64,000 nt of DNA, taken from assembly GCA_963726775.1 (NCBI GenBank), contig CAVSDL010000001.1, positions 930,001 to 994,000 of the forward strand, given 5' to 3'. Shown here piece after piece: positions 18,885 through 27,767 of this stretch. The stretch is from CAIWHR01 sp963726775. GTDB taxonomy: Bacteria; Pseudomonadota; Gammaproteobacteria; Burkholderiales; Casimicrobiaceae. Numbering within the stretch: the first letter of the stretch is position 1; each line of letters begins with the position of its first letter. The notes below the pieces were generated by a model. That model worked only from the letters and a program-made list of their open reading frames with translations. It searched no databases and was not told where the DNA came from. The translations under genes and the position numbers were made by a program.

Positions 18885-20057
18885 TCATTCACCCAGCAAT
18901 TCGGCCACCGGTTGCAGCTGCTGCACATGCTGCGATATGACTTTCACGATGACGATGATCGGAATGCCGAGCAGCATGCCCCAAATTCCCCAGAGCCATC
19001 CCCAGAACAGCAGCGAGATGAACACGGCAGCCGCATTCATCCTGGCAAATCTCCCGGTCAACCACGTCGTGACGAAGGTGGCGATGACGGTGGCGATCGC
19101 CATCGATACACCGGCGACCAGCAATGCCATCGAGAACGATTCGGACTGCATGAATGCGGCCATCCCGGCGGCGATGGCGGTCACGCCGGAACCGAGGTAA
19201 GGGATGACATGGAGCAAACCTGCCGCGACGGCCCACGCCCCGGCATTCTCAAGACCCATCGAAGCAAAGGCCACCCAGGTGAGCAACCCAACCAGCACGT
19301 TGGTCACCAGCAGCATGAACAGGTATTTCTGGATGGAATCGTTGATGCCGTCGAGAACCTGCACGGTGATTTCCCTGTTTGACAGCGACGGTCCGGCCAG
19401 CAGCACCAGTTTGCGCTTGACGGTGTCGCCACCCACCAAAAGAAAGTACGTCAGGAACAACACCATGAGCGCCTGGCTCAGAGCGCCGAGGGCCCCCTTG
19501 GAGCCCACCCAGAGCGCATCGCCGAGCTTGGACGTAGCCTGGTCGATCACGACATGCGTGGCGGCCTGCTTGGCGATGAAGGGTCCGCCGGCTCCCTGCG
19601 TGGTCGCCTTCTCCACCTCGGCCGCGGCGCTTTGCATCTTCTGCATGGTGCCGAGCTGACTGGTCCGCAGCCGGGTCAGCCCCGCGGAGAACTTGCTTGC
19701 GGCCTCGGGCAATTGTTCGACAATCGTCTGCATCTGCCCACGCAGCGAGTAGGCGCCAAGCACCAGCGCGCCGACGACACCCAACATCACGATAAGTGAC
19801 GCCGCTACCCGCGGAATCCTGACTCGTTCCAGCCACACGACGAGAGGATTCAGCGTGAACGCAAACAGTACTCCGACCAACAGCGATATGACGAACGTCT
19901 GCGCCCATTCGAGCGCGAACACGACCGCGATCACGGCCACGATCGGGAGCGCCAGGCGACGCGCGTCCACAGGCAAGTGAACGGCAGAAGCGACCGGCTC
20001 CGTCGCCGTCGCGGCAGCACGTTGATGATTTGTCGAAGGCACAAGCTCAGGTGTCAT
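18885..20057 (-). CDS. AI-2E/PerM family membrane permease
   Basis: A protein of 390 residues from the chosen ATG at 20057; the frame is open for 27 more codons to 20138. It has paired N-terminal hydrophobic helices, a central soluble region and the conserved C-terminal membrane block with VIPYLGSGVTAIAAG and LLGIPIIVIVKVI. This is the AI-2E transporter/YdiK/PerM superfamily; members export AI-2 or act in Na+/H+ exchange, and the substrate here is unknown. Confidence 0.88.
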   Translation of the reverse strand: MTPELVPSTNHQRAAATATEPVASAVHLPVDARRLALPIVAVIAVVFALEWAQTFVISLLVGVLFAFTLNPLVVWLERVRIPRVAASLIVMLGVVGALVLGAYSLRGQMQTIVEQLPEAASKFSAGLTRLRTSQLGTMQKMQSAAAEVEKATTQGAGGPFIAKQAATHVVIDQATSKLGDALWVGSKGALGALSQALMVLFLTYFLLVGGDTVKRKLVLLAGPSLSNREITVQVLDGINDSIQKYLFMLLVTNVLVGLLTWVAFASMGLENAGAWAVAAGLLHVIPYLGSGVTAIAAGMAAFMQSESFSMALLVAGVSMAIATVIATFVTTWLTGRFARMNAAAVFISLLFWGWLWGIWGMLLGIPIIVIVKVISQHVQQLQPVAELLGE

Positions 20058-20205
20058 GGACCGATGAATTCCGTCATTTCGCTCGCGCAACAAGAAAGGC
20101 ATTTGGCACGACGCAGCGCATTTGCAGGTCCGGACCACACTCTTCGGGCGCGTTCCTGCCTACATACCGGACGTCGCCGCGCGCCACAGATGCTTCACCG
20201 AATTG

Positions 20206-20874
20206 CTATGTTGGCGGCTGAGCCATCGCGCTTCGGCGCAGGATTTCGCTTCGGATTTCGCCGAACTGCTTCTGTGTTTCCGCCTCGATCAACGCCGGGC
20301 CGATAAGCGGGGGAATCCACAGGTTCGGCGTGTAGCGGCCGCTGTTGACGATGTGGACCAGCGCGGCAACCTCCACGATTCGCGTGACAAAATCGGAGGC
20401 CTTCATATCACCGCTGATCAAGCGCGAGCGGATCTCGCGGTACGGCACGAGCTCGATCTCGCGGACGTTGTCGAATGCCAGCGTAAGAGGGCCTCTCGAT
20501 GCCCTGCCCTTCTGGTGCACGCGCAACACGTTGTCCACGCGATCCTTGACGCCGCTGTACTCGAGGTTCGATACGAACTGCGCCATGTGATCGTAATCGG
20601 TAAGTACTTCCCACACTACCGACCAGGGCGCGTCCACGGGACAGTCGACGTCCACGGTAACGCTTTGTCCGTCCTTGTAAACGTGGACCACGATGTCTTG
20701 ATCCGGGTTGAACGGCCATGCGGAGACCGGCAGAGCAGCCAGCAGAAGAGCAACAAGCACTCTCCATTCGATCCATGTTCGATACACCCGGGGGCGCCTC
20801 GTCAACTTTCCTGCATACAGCCCATTTGGAGACAAACCCACGTTGGACTCGCCGGGTGGCAGCCAGGTGGCCAC
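20206..20874 (-). CDS. SRPBCC/START-like lipid-binding family protein, exported
   Basis: A 222-residue frame starting at a GTG that directly abuts the stop of the phospholipase gene. Near residues 35-52 a hydrophobic stretch (VLVALLLAALPVSA) looks like a signal peptide. The rest resembles a polyketide cyclase/dehydrase (SRPBCC) fold: VDVDCPVDAPWSVVWEVLTD, then YDHMAQFVSNLEYSGV. An internal GTG at 20787 would place the signal peptide closer to the start. Function unknown; it is probably co-transcribed with the upstream phospholipase-like gene. Confidence 0.75.
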   Translation of the reverse strand: MATWLPPGESNVGLSPNGLYAGKLTRRPRVYRTWIEWRVLVALLLAALPVSAWPFNPDQDIVVHVYKDGQSVTVDVDCPVDAPWSVVWEVLTDYDHMAQFVSNLEYSGVKDRVDNVLRVHQKGRASRGPLTLAFDNVREIELVPYREIRSRLISGDMKASDFVTRIVEVAALVHIVNSGRYTPNLWIPPLIGPALIEAETQKQFGEIRSEILRRSAMAQPPT

Positions 20875-22545
20875 CTAGAGCAGCTCGTCCAGCGGCAGGA
20901 GCGAAAGCATGTCGACTTTCAATCGCTGCCAGAACGTCACCGCCGGTTCCTCGTGGAAGTCCACCGGCTTCCCGTCTTCCAGCGTGCGCCAGACGAGATG
21001 GCGCTGATCGAATCTATCGGCCTCGCCGAGCATCAGGACGTAGCTGTTGGCCGGTTGTGCGATATCCGCGAAGCGGAGGGCAATCTGGCGCGCAAGTTCG
21101 GGACTTTCGATGATCAATCCAATTTCGGTATTGAGGTGCAAGGAGCGCTGGTCGAGGTTCATCGAACCGACGAAGACTCGATCGCGATCGAACACGAACA
21201 CCTTGGCGTGCAACGCATACAGCCCCGAACTTGGCGATTTCAGCTGGTTGCCGCGAACGACGCGCTGGCCGAGCACCGGCCGCACTTCGTACAGCTCGAC
21301 ACCTTTTTCCAGCAGCGGCGCCCGGAAGGCCCGATAGCCCGAATGAACGATGGGCATGTCGGTCGATGCGAGCGAATTGGTGAGTATCCGCACGCTGACA
21401 TTCCGCGCGCGCAATTCCTCGAAGAATTTCATGCCGGCGGGTCCTGGAACCAGGTACGGCGACACAATGATCAACTCGGACTGGACCTGCTGCGCCACTT
21501 CGCCAAGGCGACGCCGCAACAACCGACCGCCCTGCTCACCGTCCTGGACCTTCGCCTTTTCGGGACTGTCGTAGATGACTTCCGCCTTCGCCCACACGAG
21601 CGGTGACTTGCCGCTCAGCATGGCCGCGAGCGGCTCGCCTGCAGCCAACGCATCCATGTACGTGGCGCTGGCTTCGATCAATTGTGCACGATGCGCGGCG
21701 AGCACGCCGCGATAGCTGTCCATGTCATCCGCAGAAGGCTTGCCACCTGCGAGCGCTTCGACAGGAATCGCCATCGGGCTGTTCCAGAAGGCGTCGAACG
21801 TGTTCGAGATCTGGTTGACAATCGGGCCGGCCGCGATGATGTCGTAGTCACCGAATTCGAAGTCCAGGCTTCCCTTGAAATACTCGTCGCCGACGTTGCG
21901 ACCTCCGACGATTCCGATTTCGTTATCGACGACAAGAAGCTTGTTATGCATCCGATAGTTGAGTCGGGAAGCATCGCCCAGATACTCGGCGACGTGAGCG
22001 AACCAAAGGTCCCCCCGATATGCAAACGGATTGAATAGTCGCAGCTCGACATTCGGGTATCCCGCGAGGGTCCTGATCTGCGCGTCTCGGCCAAAAGCAC
22101 CGGCATCGTCGAGCAGCACGCGGACGCGCACGCCGCGATCGGCGGCCCTGAGTAGCGCCTCGATCAGCAACTGACCGGTTTCGTCGCTTTGAATCAGGAA
22201 ATACTGGACGTCCAGCGTTCGCTCGGCACCTTGCGCCATTTCCATCCGCAGCAGGAAGCTGTCGATGCCGACCGGGAGCAGTTTGAAACCGGACGTTCCC
22301 GGGTGCTCGGCCTTTGCCGAAGCCAATTGGTGTCCCAGGCGGGTTTGTTCCGGGCGAGTCAGGGCGCTCGATGCTGTTTTTGGATAGTCCGAGCCCGGCG
22401 GCAGCGACGCACAGCCCGCCAGCAGCGACATCAGGCCCATCCCGACCAGGGCCAGCCTTGCGCTCCAGGAATGCGCGCGCGTGCGTGCAGCGCGCGCGCG
22501 GAGAGCGCATTCGTCGACTCGCGCGCGTGCCGAGTTCATGATCAT
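20875..22545 (-). CDS. Phospholipase D/cardiolipin synthase-like lipoprotein (ClsC-like)
   Basis: A 556-residue protein with two HKD motifs: HNKLLVVDNEIGIVGGRN near residue 200 and HAKVFVFDRDRVFVGSMNLD near 440. This is the arrangement of bacterial cardiolipin synthases of the YmdC/ClsC branch. The N-terminus is Arg-rich and then hydrophobic, ending in a lipobox LLAGC near residue 45, so the enzyme is probably membrane-anchored in the periplasm. It may act on phosphatidylglycerol/phosphatidylethanolamine. A GTG at 20874 just after its stop begins the next gene. Confidence 0.88.
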   Translation of the reverse strand: MIMNSARARVDECALRARAARTRAHSWSARLALVGMGLMSLLAGCASLPPGSDYPKTASSALTRPEQTRLGHQLASAKAEHPGTSGFKLLPVGIDSFLLRMEMAQGAERTLDVQYFLIQSDETGQLLIEALLRAADRGVRVRVLLDDAGAFGRDAQIRTLAGYPNVELRLFNPFAYRGDLWFAHVAEYLGDASRLNYRMHNKLLVVDNEIGIVGGRNVGDEYFKGSLDFEFGDYDIIAAGPIVNQISNTFDAFWNSPMAIPVEALAGGKPSADDMDSYRGVLAAHRAQLIEASATYMDALAAGEPLAAMLSGKSPLVWAKAEVIYDSPEKAKVQDGEQGGRLLRRRLGEVAQQVQSELIIVSPYLVPGPAGMKFFEELRARNVSVRILTNSLASTDMPIVHSGYRAFRAPLLEKGVELYEVRPVLGQRVVRGNQLKSPSSGLYALHAKVFVFDRDRVFVGSMNLDQRSLHLNTEIGLIIESPELARQIALRFADIAQPANSYVLMLGEADRFDQRHLVWRTLEDGKPVDFHEEPAVTFWQRLKVDMLSLLPLDELL

Positions 22546-22564
22546 TTTGAGTGCCGGCGTGCAG

Positions 22565-22720
22565 TTACTTCAGATTGAAACTTCCGGCGCCAAACAATCC
22601 GAGCAACCCGATGACGATCAGATAGATGGCGACGATGTAGTTCAGCATCCGCGGCACGACAAGAATCATTATGCCGGCGAGCAGCGAAACGAGTGGTGCG
22701 AGGCTCAAGGTAATGTTCAT
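22565..22720 (-). CDS. DUF3096-type small membrane protein
   Basis: A 51-residue, almost entirely hydrophobic protein (MNITLSLAPLVSLLAGIMIL, then VPRMLNYIVAIYLIVIGLLG). It matches the DUF3096 pattern in length and composition, with the conserved VPRxLNYIVAIYL core. Two membrane helices are likely. Function unknown; such genes often sit among stress-response genes. Confidence 0.85.
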   Translation of the reverse strand: MNITLSLAPLVSLLAGIMILVVPRMLNYIVAIYLIVIGLLGLFGAGSFNLK

Positions 22721-22808
22721 AGTGGGTTCCGGTTAACAGGATCGGCGCAGCGGCGAACGCTGTGACGTCGGTTCCAGGCTTGACGGCCCGGTCGTCGTTG
22801 CACAAGCG

Positions 22809-22967
22809 TTACAGTTTCTGTTGAACGTCTTTGGCCTTGTCTTGAATTTTCTCGCCGCCGCGTTCGATGTCCTTTCCCGCGCCGGCCACGGTATTGCACC
22901 CCGATATCACGCCCAACGGTCCAAGCATTCCGAGCATCATCAGTACCGCGAGAATTTTCCTTGCCAT
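22809..22967 (-). CDS. Entericidin A/B-family lipoprotein
   Basis: A 52-residue lipoprotein. The signal MARKILAVLMMLGMLGPLGV leads to Cys 24 in ISGCNTVAGAGKDIERGGE, the entericidin pattern CNTxxGxGxDIxxGGxxI. In enteric bacteria entericidins are stress-induced toxin/antidote lipoproteins linked to bacteriolysis. A GAGGAGA site precedes the ATG. Only one copy is present, so a toxin/antidote pair is not indicated here. Confidence 0.88.
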   Translation of the reverse strand: MARKILAVLMMLGMLGPLGVISGCNTVAGAGKDIERGGEKIQDKAKDVQQKL

Positions 22968-23284
22968 GATCGATCTCCTCGTAAACAGCTATATGGACAA
23001 ATGGACGCCCACTACCGGTTACTATCGGCTTCCGCGCAAAAACCGTCTGTGCGCTGCCGTACGTGGGGCAGAGACTCTTTCAGTTCGCGCCAGCCTGATC
23101 GCGGTGCCGGAAATGTCGTGCGCGAGGACAAGGAAGACGAGGCGCGGTTGCGCCTCGTCTTTGTGGGTACACCGCGGTGCTACTGCGCACGAAGCCGATT
23201 GCTTTGCGACATTTGACTGTTCGAATTGCGCTGCACGCTCGTCTGACTTCAGCGTCGAAACTTGACACCGGGTTTGGAGCGCGC
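22968..23284. other. Intergenic stretch with one hairpin
   Basis: This 317-bp stretch between the entericidin start and the BON-domain stop contains the hairpin at 23134-23161 and probably the entericidin promoter. I see no coding sequence in it. Confidence 0.5.
23134..23161. terminator. Rho-independent-type hairpin
   Basis: A perfect 12-bp stem AAGACGAGGCGC/GCGCCTCGTCTT with a GGTT loop. It lies downstream of the BON-domain gene on the minus strand and upstream of the entericidin gene. The flanks are only weakly T-rich, so it may work in either direction. Confidence 0.65.
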
Positions 23285-23524
23285 TTAGAGGTCCTTCTGG
23301 ACTGTGAGCTCGCTCTTCACCGACTTGACGCCCTCGGTATTGCGCGCAATCGACACGGCCTTGTTCAGTTCATCCTGGCTGTTCGCCGTACCGGTCATCC
23401 AGACAACGCCATTCTTGTCCGTATCGACCTTGATATGCTTCATGCTGCCAAGGTGTTCCGCAGCCAGCTGCGTCTTGATCTTGGTCGTGATGACCGAGTC
23501 CTTGACGCACGAATAGGCGCTCAC
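23285..23524 (-). CDS. BON-domain protein lacking its export signal (probably truncated)
   Basis: A frame of 79 residues from a GTG at 23524. It is one BON domain, beginning VKDSVITTKIKTQL and containing VVWMTGTANSQDELNKAVSI and GVKSVKSELTV. Related OsmY-type proteins carry a signal peptide or lipobox before this domain; here none is present and no clear ribosome binding site is seen. The gene begins 38 bp after the DUF3494 gene, so its 5' end may have been lost when that gene arrived. Confidence 0.6.
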   Translation of the reverse strand: MSAYSCVKDSVITTKIKTQLAAEHLGSMKHIKVDTDKNGVVWMTGTANSQDELNKAVSIARNTEGVKSVKSELTVQKDL

Positions 23525-23561
23525 TCCCGGACTTGCCGTCGGATCAAAACCGCCGCGACGA

Positions 23562-24452
23562 CTACCTCGCGACTCTGCGCATCGCCGCAAAGCCCCCGAC
23601 GGCGAGTAGCGCTGCAAGCACGACCATCGCCCACTGGGAGAGTGCGGGGATGTTCAAACCCGCGCCGAAAGGCGGAACGAGGAAGCCTGCAGCCGTGCCA
23701 CCGGAGCACGCGGTGACGGTATTGGAATCGAGCGTCACAGTGCCGTTCCGCGCCAGGGCCCTGCCTTGCAGGCTGGCGCTGGTGCCCATGGTAATGCTGG
23801 TGAGCGCCAGGATGTTTCCTCGAAACGCGCTGAATGTTCCAATGGCTGCGGAACTGCCGATCTGCCACCAGACGTCGCAAGGCGAGGCGCCGCCGATCAG
23901 GCTGACAACCGATGCGCCGGGCCCCGATGCAGTCGTGAGCGCGGTCGCCTGGATAACGTAGAGCCCGGGCCCATTGAGCGTAAGTGTTCCGGTCAAGTCG
24001 GCCGCCCCTGCGTTGTAGACGCCCGGCGTGAGTGACTGTCCGCCAAGCGCGGGAGGAATGGAAGCGCTGACCAAGCCTGCCAATGTGAGGTACGCCGCTG
24101 TGGTATCCGTCTGAGCCTGTTGCGCGACCGCATCACCCAAGTGCAGAGATCCTGTGCCGGGAACAATGATGCCTGGCGGAAATCCGGTGATCGAGGCAGC
24201 GGGCCAGACGCCCACGCTTCCAGTGACGACGCTCGCGCCGGTATTGGTTACATTCGGCGTAGCACCGAGGACCGCGAAATTGGACGCCGTCCCGAGTAAC
24301 TGGGCCACTGCTGGCGCAGACAGGAGGAGAAACGCAGCGAATCCCGCGCTAGCCAACAAGCCGGGATGATTTCGACGGAACCTGGAGTCCGCTTTGGCAA
24401 CGCGGGGCACAACGTGCCGGGATCGAGCGACGGGAGTGGCCTGAGCGTTCAT
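23562..24452 (-). CDS. DUF3494 ice-binding-like protein with IPTL-CTERM sorting signal
   Basis: A 296-residue exported protein. After a signal region (to about residue 50, AVAQ) it has the DUF3494 opening LGTASNFAVLGATPNVTNTG, then TGSVGVWPAASITGFPPG, and the later LTPGVYNAG and GRALARNGTVTLDSNTV. This is the beta-helical fold of ice-binding proteins and related adhesins. The last 28 residues are an IPTL-CTERM signal: IPALSQWAMVVLAALLAVGG followed by basic residues. It is probably cleaved and displayed on the cell surface. Ice binding itself cannot be judged. Confidence 0.88.
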   Translation of the reverse strand: MNAQATPVARSRHVVPRVAKADSRFRRNHPGLLASAGFAAFLLLSAPAVAQLLGTASNFAVLGATPNVTNTGASVVTGSVGVWPAASITGFPPGIIVPGTGSLHLGDAVAQQAQTDTTAAYLTLAGLVSASIPPALGGQSLTPGVYNAGAADLTGTLTLNGPGLYVIQATALTTASGPGASVVSLIGGASPCDVWWQIGSSAAIGTFSAFRGNILALTSITMGTSASLQGRALARNGTVTLDSNTVTACSGGTAAGFLVPPFGAGLNIPALSQWAMVVLAALLAVGGFAAMRRVAR

Positions 24453-24636
24453 GGACTTGTCCTAGGTAATAAATGAATGATTGTCGCGGGCAGTTACCGC
24501 AAACGAACTGTCTGCATTTTCAGTATCGTTGCGGTAGCACATATAACGTATGTCGCAGAGCGCGTGGCAGGTGTGCATCCGGATGCCGACAAAGCGGCCG
24601 CGTAGGGCCGCCTTGTGCTGTTCGCGACGTCTGGCG

Positions 24637-25449
24637 TCAGGCCCGCGGCTCGCCCTGCTGGTTGACGGTAACCGTGGGTCCGGGGGGAGCGGTCATCTGC
24701 ACGCGATGTTCTTGCCCCCGGAAGTCATAGGTGACATCCCAGAAGGCGGGTCGGGCCTGGCTGGGGACGTTCGCGCAACGCTGGACGTCGTGGGAATACA
24801 CCTGCTGTCCGCCATTGTCGCGACCGACATTGGCACCCACCGCGGCCCCCACGACGGCGCCACCGGCAGTGGCGATATCGTTGCCGCGTCCGCCACCGAC
24901 CTGGTGACCGAGAACGCCGCCAATTACGGCGCCGACAATCGCCCCGGGAACGTTGGGGCCGCTTCGGTCCTGAACGACTTGTTCGCGCTCGACCCAGCAT
25001 CGCTGCTCCGGGGGTCCGACCACGGCGCGGACTGACGTGACGTTCGCCTCGTACAGCCGCTCGTTGTTGCGTCGATGGTAGTCGTAGACCGGAACGGGAG
25101 CGGGCGCATATCGATAGTCCTCGACGTGCGCGTTCGTGCTCACGGTCCGCACCGATGAAATGCGGTCGTTCAAGCCCATCTCTGCCAGCGACGGATACCT
25201 GCCCGGACGCAAGACGACGCACCGACCGCCGAACTGGGCGTGTTCGCACACTTCCCACCGGTCGTGAAGAACCACGACCGACGAGGCGCGATCATTGAAG
25301 CCGTAGCGCGCGAAGTTGTCGATCTGATTTTCCGCAGTGAACGACCGCCCTTCAAAGTTTTCATGTTCATAAAAGACGACCTGTGCGGTCGCTTGCGCGG
25401 CGATGACCAATCCGGCCACTGCCAACGCGTTTCTCAAAAGCGCATTCAT
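24637..25449 (-). CDS. Exported beta/gamma-crystallin plus glycine-zipper protein
   Basis: A 270-residue protein with a signal peptide (cleavage after TAQ near residue 23). Residues about 25-105 form a beta/gamma-crystallin-like pair: VVFYEHENFEGRSF, then CEHAQFGGRCVVLRPGRYPSL. Residues about 165-215 are a Gly-rich zipper (GAIVGAVIGGVLGHQVGGGRG) of the 17-kDa surface antigen type. The C-terminus ends in a beta domain, TYDFRGQEHRVQMTAPPG. A GGAGA site precedes the ATG. Likely an envelope protein; function unknown. Confidence 0.8.
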   Translation of the reverse strand: MNALLRNALAVAGLVIAAQATAQVVFYEHENFEGRSFTAENQIDNFARYGFNDRASSVVVLHDRWEVCEHAQFGGRCVVLRPGRYPSLAEMGLNDRISSVRTVSTNAHVEDYRYAPAPVPVYDYHRRNNERLYEANVTSVRAVVGPPEQRCWVEREQVVQDRSGPNVPGAIVGAVIGGVLGHQVGGGRGNDIATAGGAVVGAAVGANVGRDNGGQQVYSHDVQRCANVPSQARPAFWDVTYDFRGQEHRVQMTAPPGPTVTVNQQGEPRA

Positions 25450-25879
25450 TGTTGTCTCCTCAAGGTGTTGCGTATGCCGTAGCCCCTTTCGGATCGCGGC
25501 AATCAAACCTGACGTTCGACATCACGCGAGGTTGCCTGATGTCGGCTCAAGGATCCGCAGGACGTTGGATCGCATCCTCGGGGCTGCAAATCCGCACCTT
25601 CCCCGTACTGGCGTTCAAGAGGACAAGGCAGCGAGACGGCAAATATGGCGCATCGCAGCGCCGCGGTCTGTGCGGAATCGAACAAAGGAAGCTCGCAGTC
25701 CCCCCTAAGCGATACGCGTGAGACGCGAGGGTTTCGGGCTCACCGCAAGAGAGCTATGTCCAGCGCCACCGAGCCCTCCTCTTCCTGCCCGCATTCGGGC
25801 TTCGACGCGCCCGACCCAAACTTCAATGCGCGGGCTCATTTGATTGAATCTTCGATCCTCCGATTACAATGTTCGGGTC
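25450..25879. other. Intergenic region, no gene recognised
   Basis: A 430-bp divergent gap between the crystallin-like gene and the alpha/beta hydrolase gene. Open frames here have no family resemblance or ribosome binding sites. It presumably carries both promoters. Confidence 0.4.
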
Positions 25880-27091
25880 ATGGTCAAGAAGCTCCCGGTA
25901 CACGCTGCCGATCTGCGCGGGGTCAATCGGCTGACCATTGCCGGCATCGCCGGCGTCGTCGACCTGGTCGAGGCGATGCATCAGAACATCGCGAGCGTCC
26001 CGGGGATAATCGCCAAGCCGACGCGGAGCCGCACCGCCGGCATCACCGGCCTGGTCTACCGGAGCATCCACGGCGTGGTCGGCGTCGTCGGGTACGGACT
26101 CGACAGACTGCTGGCGCGATTCGAACCGCTGCTCGGCGAGCACAGCAACTGGCCCGGGCGCGACGCGCTGCTCGCCGCGCTGAACGGCGTGCTCGGCGAC
26201 TACCTCGCGGCGTCGAACAACCCGCTGGCGATCACCATGCGCCTGCGGCGGGGCGGCATCGCGTTACCTGACGAACGTCAGCCGCTGGCGGCGGCAATGC
26301 CGCAGGCCGGCGGCAAGCTGGTCGTGCTGCTGCATGGATTGTGCATGAACGATCTGCAGTGGACGCGCCAGGGTCACGATCACGGCGCCGCGCTGGCGCG
26401 CGACCTTGCGTACACACCGATTTATCTGCACTACAACAGCGGCCTCCATGTCTCGATCAACGGACGTGCGCTCGCCCTGCGCCTCGAAACGCTGGTTCAA
26501 CGCTGGCCGGTAACGCTGACCGAACTCGTGCTCATCGGGTACAGCATGGGAGGGCTCGTCGCCCGCAGCGCCTGTCACTACGGGGCGAAGGCGGGCCACG
26601 AATGGCTGCGGCGTGTCGACAAGCTCGTCTTCGTCGGCACGCCGCATCACGGCGCACCGCTCGAGCGCGGCGGCAGCTGGGTCGACATGCTGCTGAGCTC
26701 GAATGCCTATTCGGCTCCACTGGCTCGCCTGGGCAAGATCCGAAGCGCGGGCATCACCGATCTGCGGTTCGGCAATCTGCTGGACGAAGACTGGAAGGCG
26801 CGCGATCGCTTCGAGCGCGGCGGCGACCTCCGCGTGGCCGTACCGCTGCCCGAGGGCGTCGCGTGCTACGCAATCGCCGCGACGACCGGAAAGACGGCGG
26901 GCGATCTCGGCGATCGGCTGATCGGCGACGGCGTCGTGCCGCTGGACAGCGCGCTTGGCCGGCACACAAATCCGAGGCTCGCCCTGACGTTCGACGAGGC
27001 GCGACAGTGGGTGGCCTATGGCACCAACCACCTCGACCTGCTCAGCGCGGCGGAGGTCTACGCGCAGCTCAAGCGGTGGCTGTCCGCATGA
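25880..27091 (+). CDS. Alpha/beta-hydrolase, lipase-like
   Basis: A 403-residue protein. After an N-terminal helical region of about 140 residues comes a hydrolase core: LVVLLHGLCMNDLQW (oxyanion region), the nucleophile elbow GYSMGG near residue 220, VGTPHHGAPLER, and a late His in NHLDLLS. The layout resembles PGAP1/lipase-like esterases. No signal peptide is seen. The start at 25880 (MVKKLPVHAADL) is the most protein-like; the frame also has an ATG at 25844. Substrate unknown. Confidence 0.82.
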   Translation: MVKKLPVHAADLRGVNRLTIAGIAGVVDLVEAMHQNIASVPGIIAKPTRSRTAGITGLVYRSIHGVVGVVGYGLDRLLARFEPLLGEHSNWPGRDALLAALNGVLGDYLAASNNPLAITMRLRRGGIALPDERQPLAAAMPQAGGKLVVLLHGLCMNDLQWTRQGHDHGAALARDLAYTPIYLHYNSGLHVSINGRALALRLETLVQRWPVTLTELVLIGYSMGGLVARSACHYGAKAGHEWLRRVDKLVFVGTPHHGAPLERGGSWVDMLLSSNAYSAPLARLGKIRSAGITDLRFGNLLDEDWKARDRFERGGDLRVAVPLPEGVACYAIAATTGKTAGDLGDRLIGDGVVPLDSALGRHTNPRLALTFDEARQWVAYGTNHLDLLSAAEVYAQLKRWLSA

Positions 27092-27116
27092 ATCCCTCCC
27101 ACTGGAGACGACGAAA

Positions 27117-27308
27117 TCAGGCGCTCTTCGTTGCTTCCTTGATTTCCTGCTTTACGTCACCGAACTTTGCCTGGACCCCGCCGACAATTGCTTGAACCTT
27201 GCCTCTTGCTTCCAGGGACTCGTTGCCCACGAGCTTGCCGGCGACTTCCTTGATCTTGCCTTCCGCCTTCTTGACGCGGCCTTTGAATTGGTCCTTGTTC
27301 ATGCTCAT
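27117..27308 (-). CDS. CsbD-family stress protein
   Basis: A 63-residue hydrophilic protein, MSMNKDQFKGRVKKAEGKIK, with the CsbD pattern of an N-terminal DQxxGxxKxxxGKxKExxGKL segment and a second repeat after it. CsbD proteins are abundant general-stress proteins of unknown mechanism. An AGGAG site lies seven bases before the ATG at 27308. It converges with the hydrolase gene, 25 bp away. Confidence 0.9.
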   Translation of the reverse strand: MSMNKDQFKGRVKKAEGKIKEVAGKLVGNESLEARGKVQAIVGGVQAKFGDVKQEIKEATKSA

Positions 27309-27440
27309 GACTTGCTCCTGATAACGGTAAGCCGGCAAGCGGCCGGCACGCCTTGCAGAAAGACCGGGAACGACGAGGCGTGGCGCCAAGGACTTGCTCA
27401 CCGCATCGCCGTGGAGGCGTACCTTCGCAATTCCGTGCGG

Positions 27441-27662
27441 CTAGCTCTTCTTGTTATCAAATATCAGCAGCATTCCGCCGATCGCGATGGCTCCAACACC
27501 AACCCAGATCGGCACGTTCACCGTCTCCTTGTCGGTCACCGACAGACTGACCGGCCCGATCTTGGTCTCATGGGTCTCCTTCGTGTACGTGAATCCGCCG
27601 TACATCAGGCCGAGAAGGCCGCCGGCGATCAGTGCGATTCCCAACATCTTCATTGCGTTCAT
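27441..27662 (-). CDS. Small two-helix membrane protein
   Basis: A 73-residue protein with an N-terminal hydrophobic helix (MLGIALIAGGLLGLMYGGFT), a polar middle (TKETHETKIGPVSLSVTDKE) and a C-terminal helix (VPIWVGVGAIAIGGMLLIF). A GGAGG site precedes the ATG. I recognise the type from stress-gene neighbourhoods but cannot give a function. Confidence 0.8.
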   Translation of the reverse strand: MNAMKMLGIALIAGGLLGLMYGGFTYTKETHETKIGPVSLSVTDKETVNVPIWVGVGAIAIGGMLLIFDNKKS

Positions 27663-27767
27663 GGCATGTCCTCCAGAGGTGAGATCTTTGCATCCGCTTG
27701 GCGGGCCGCACGCCGTGGCATGAACCAATCCGCGCATGCTGTCCGCGCGGACGACCCGCAGGATGAA

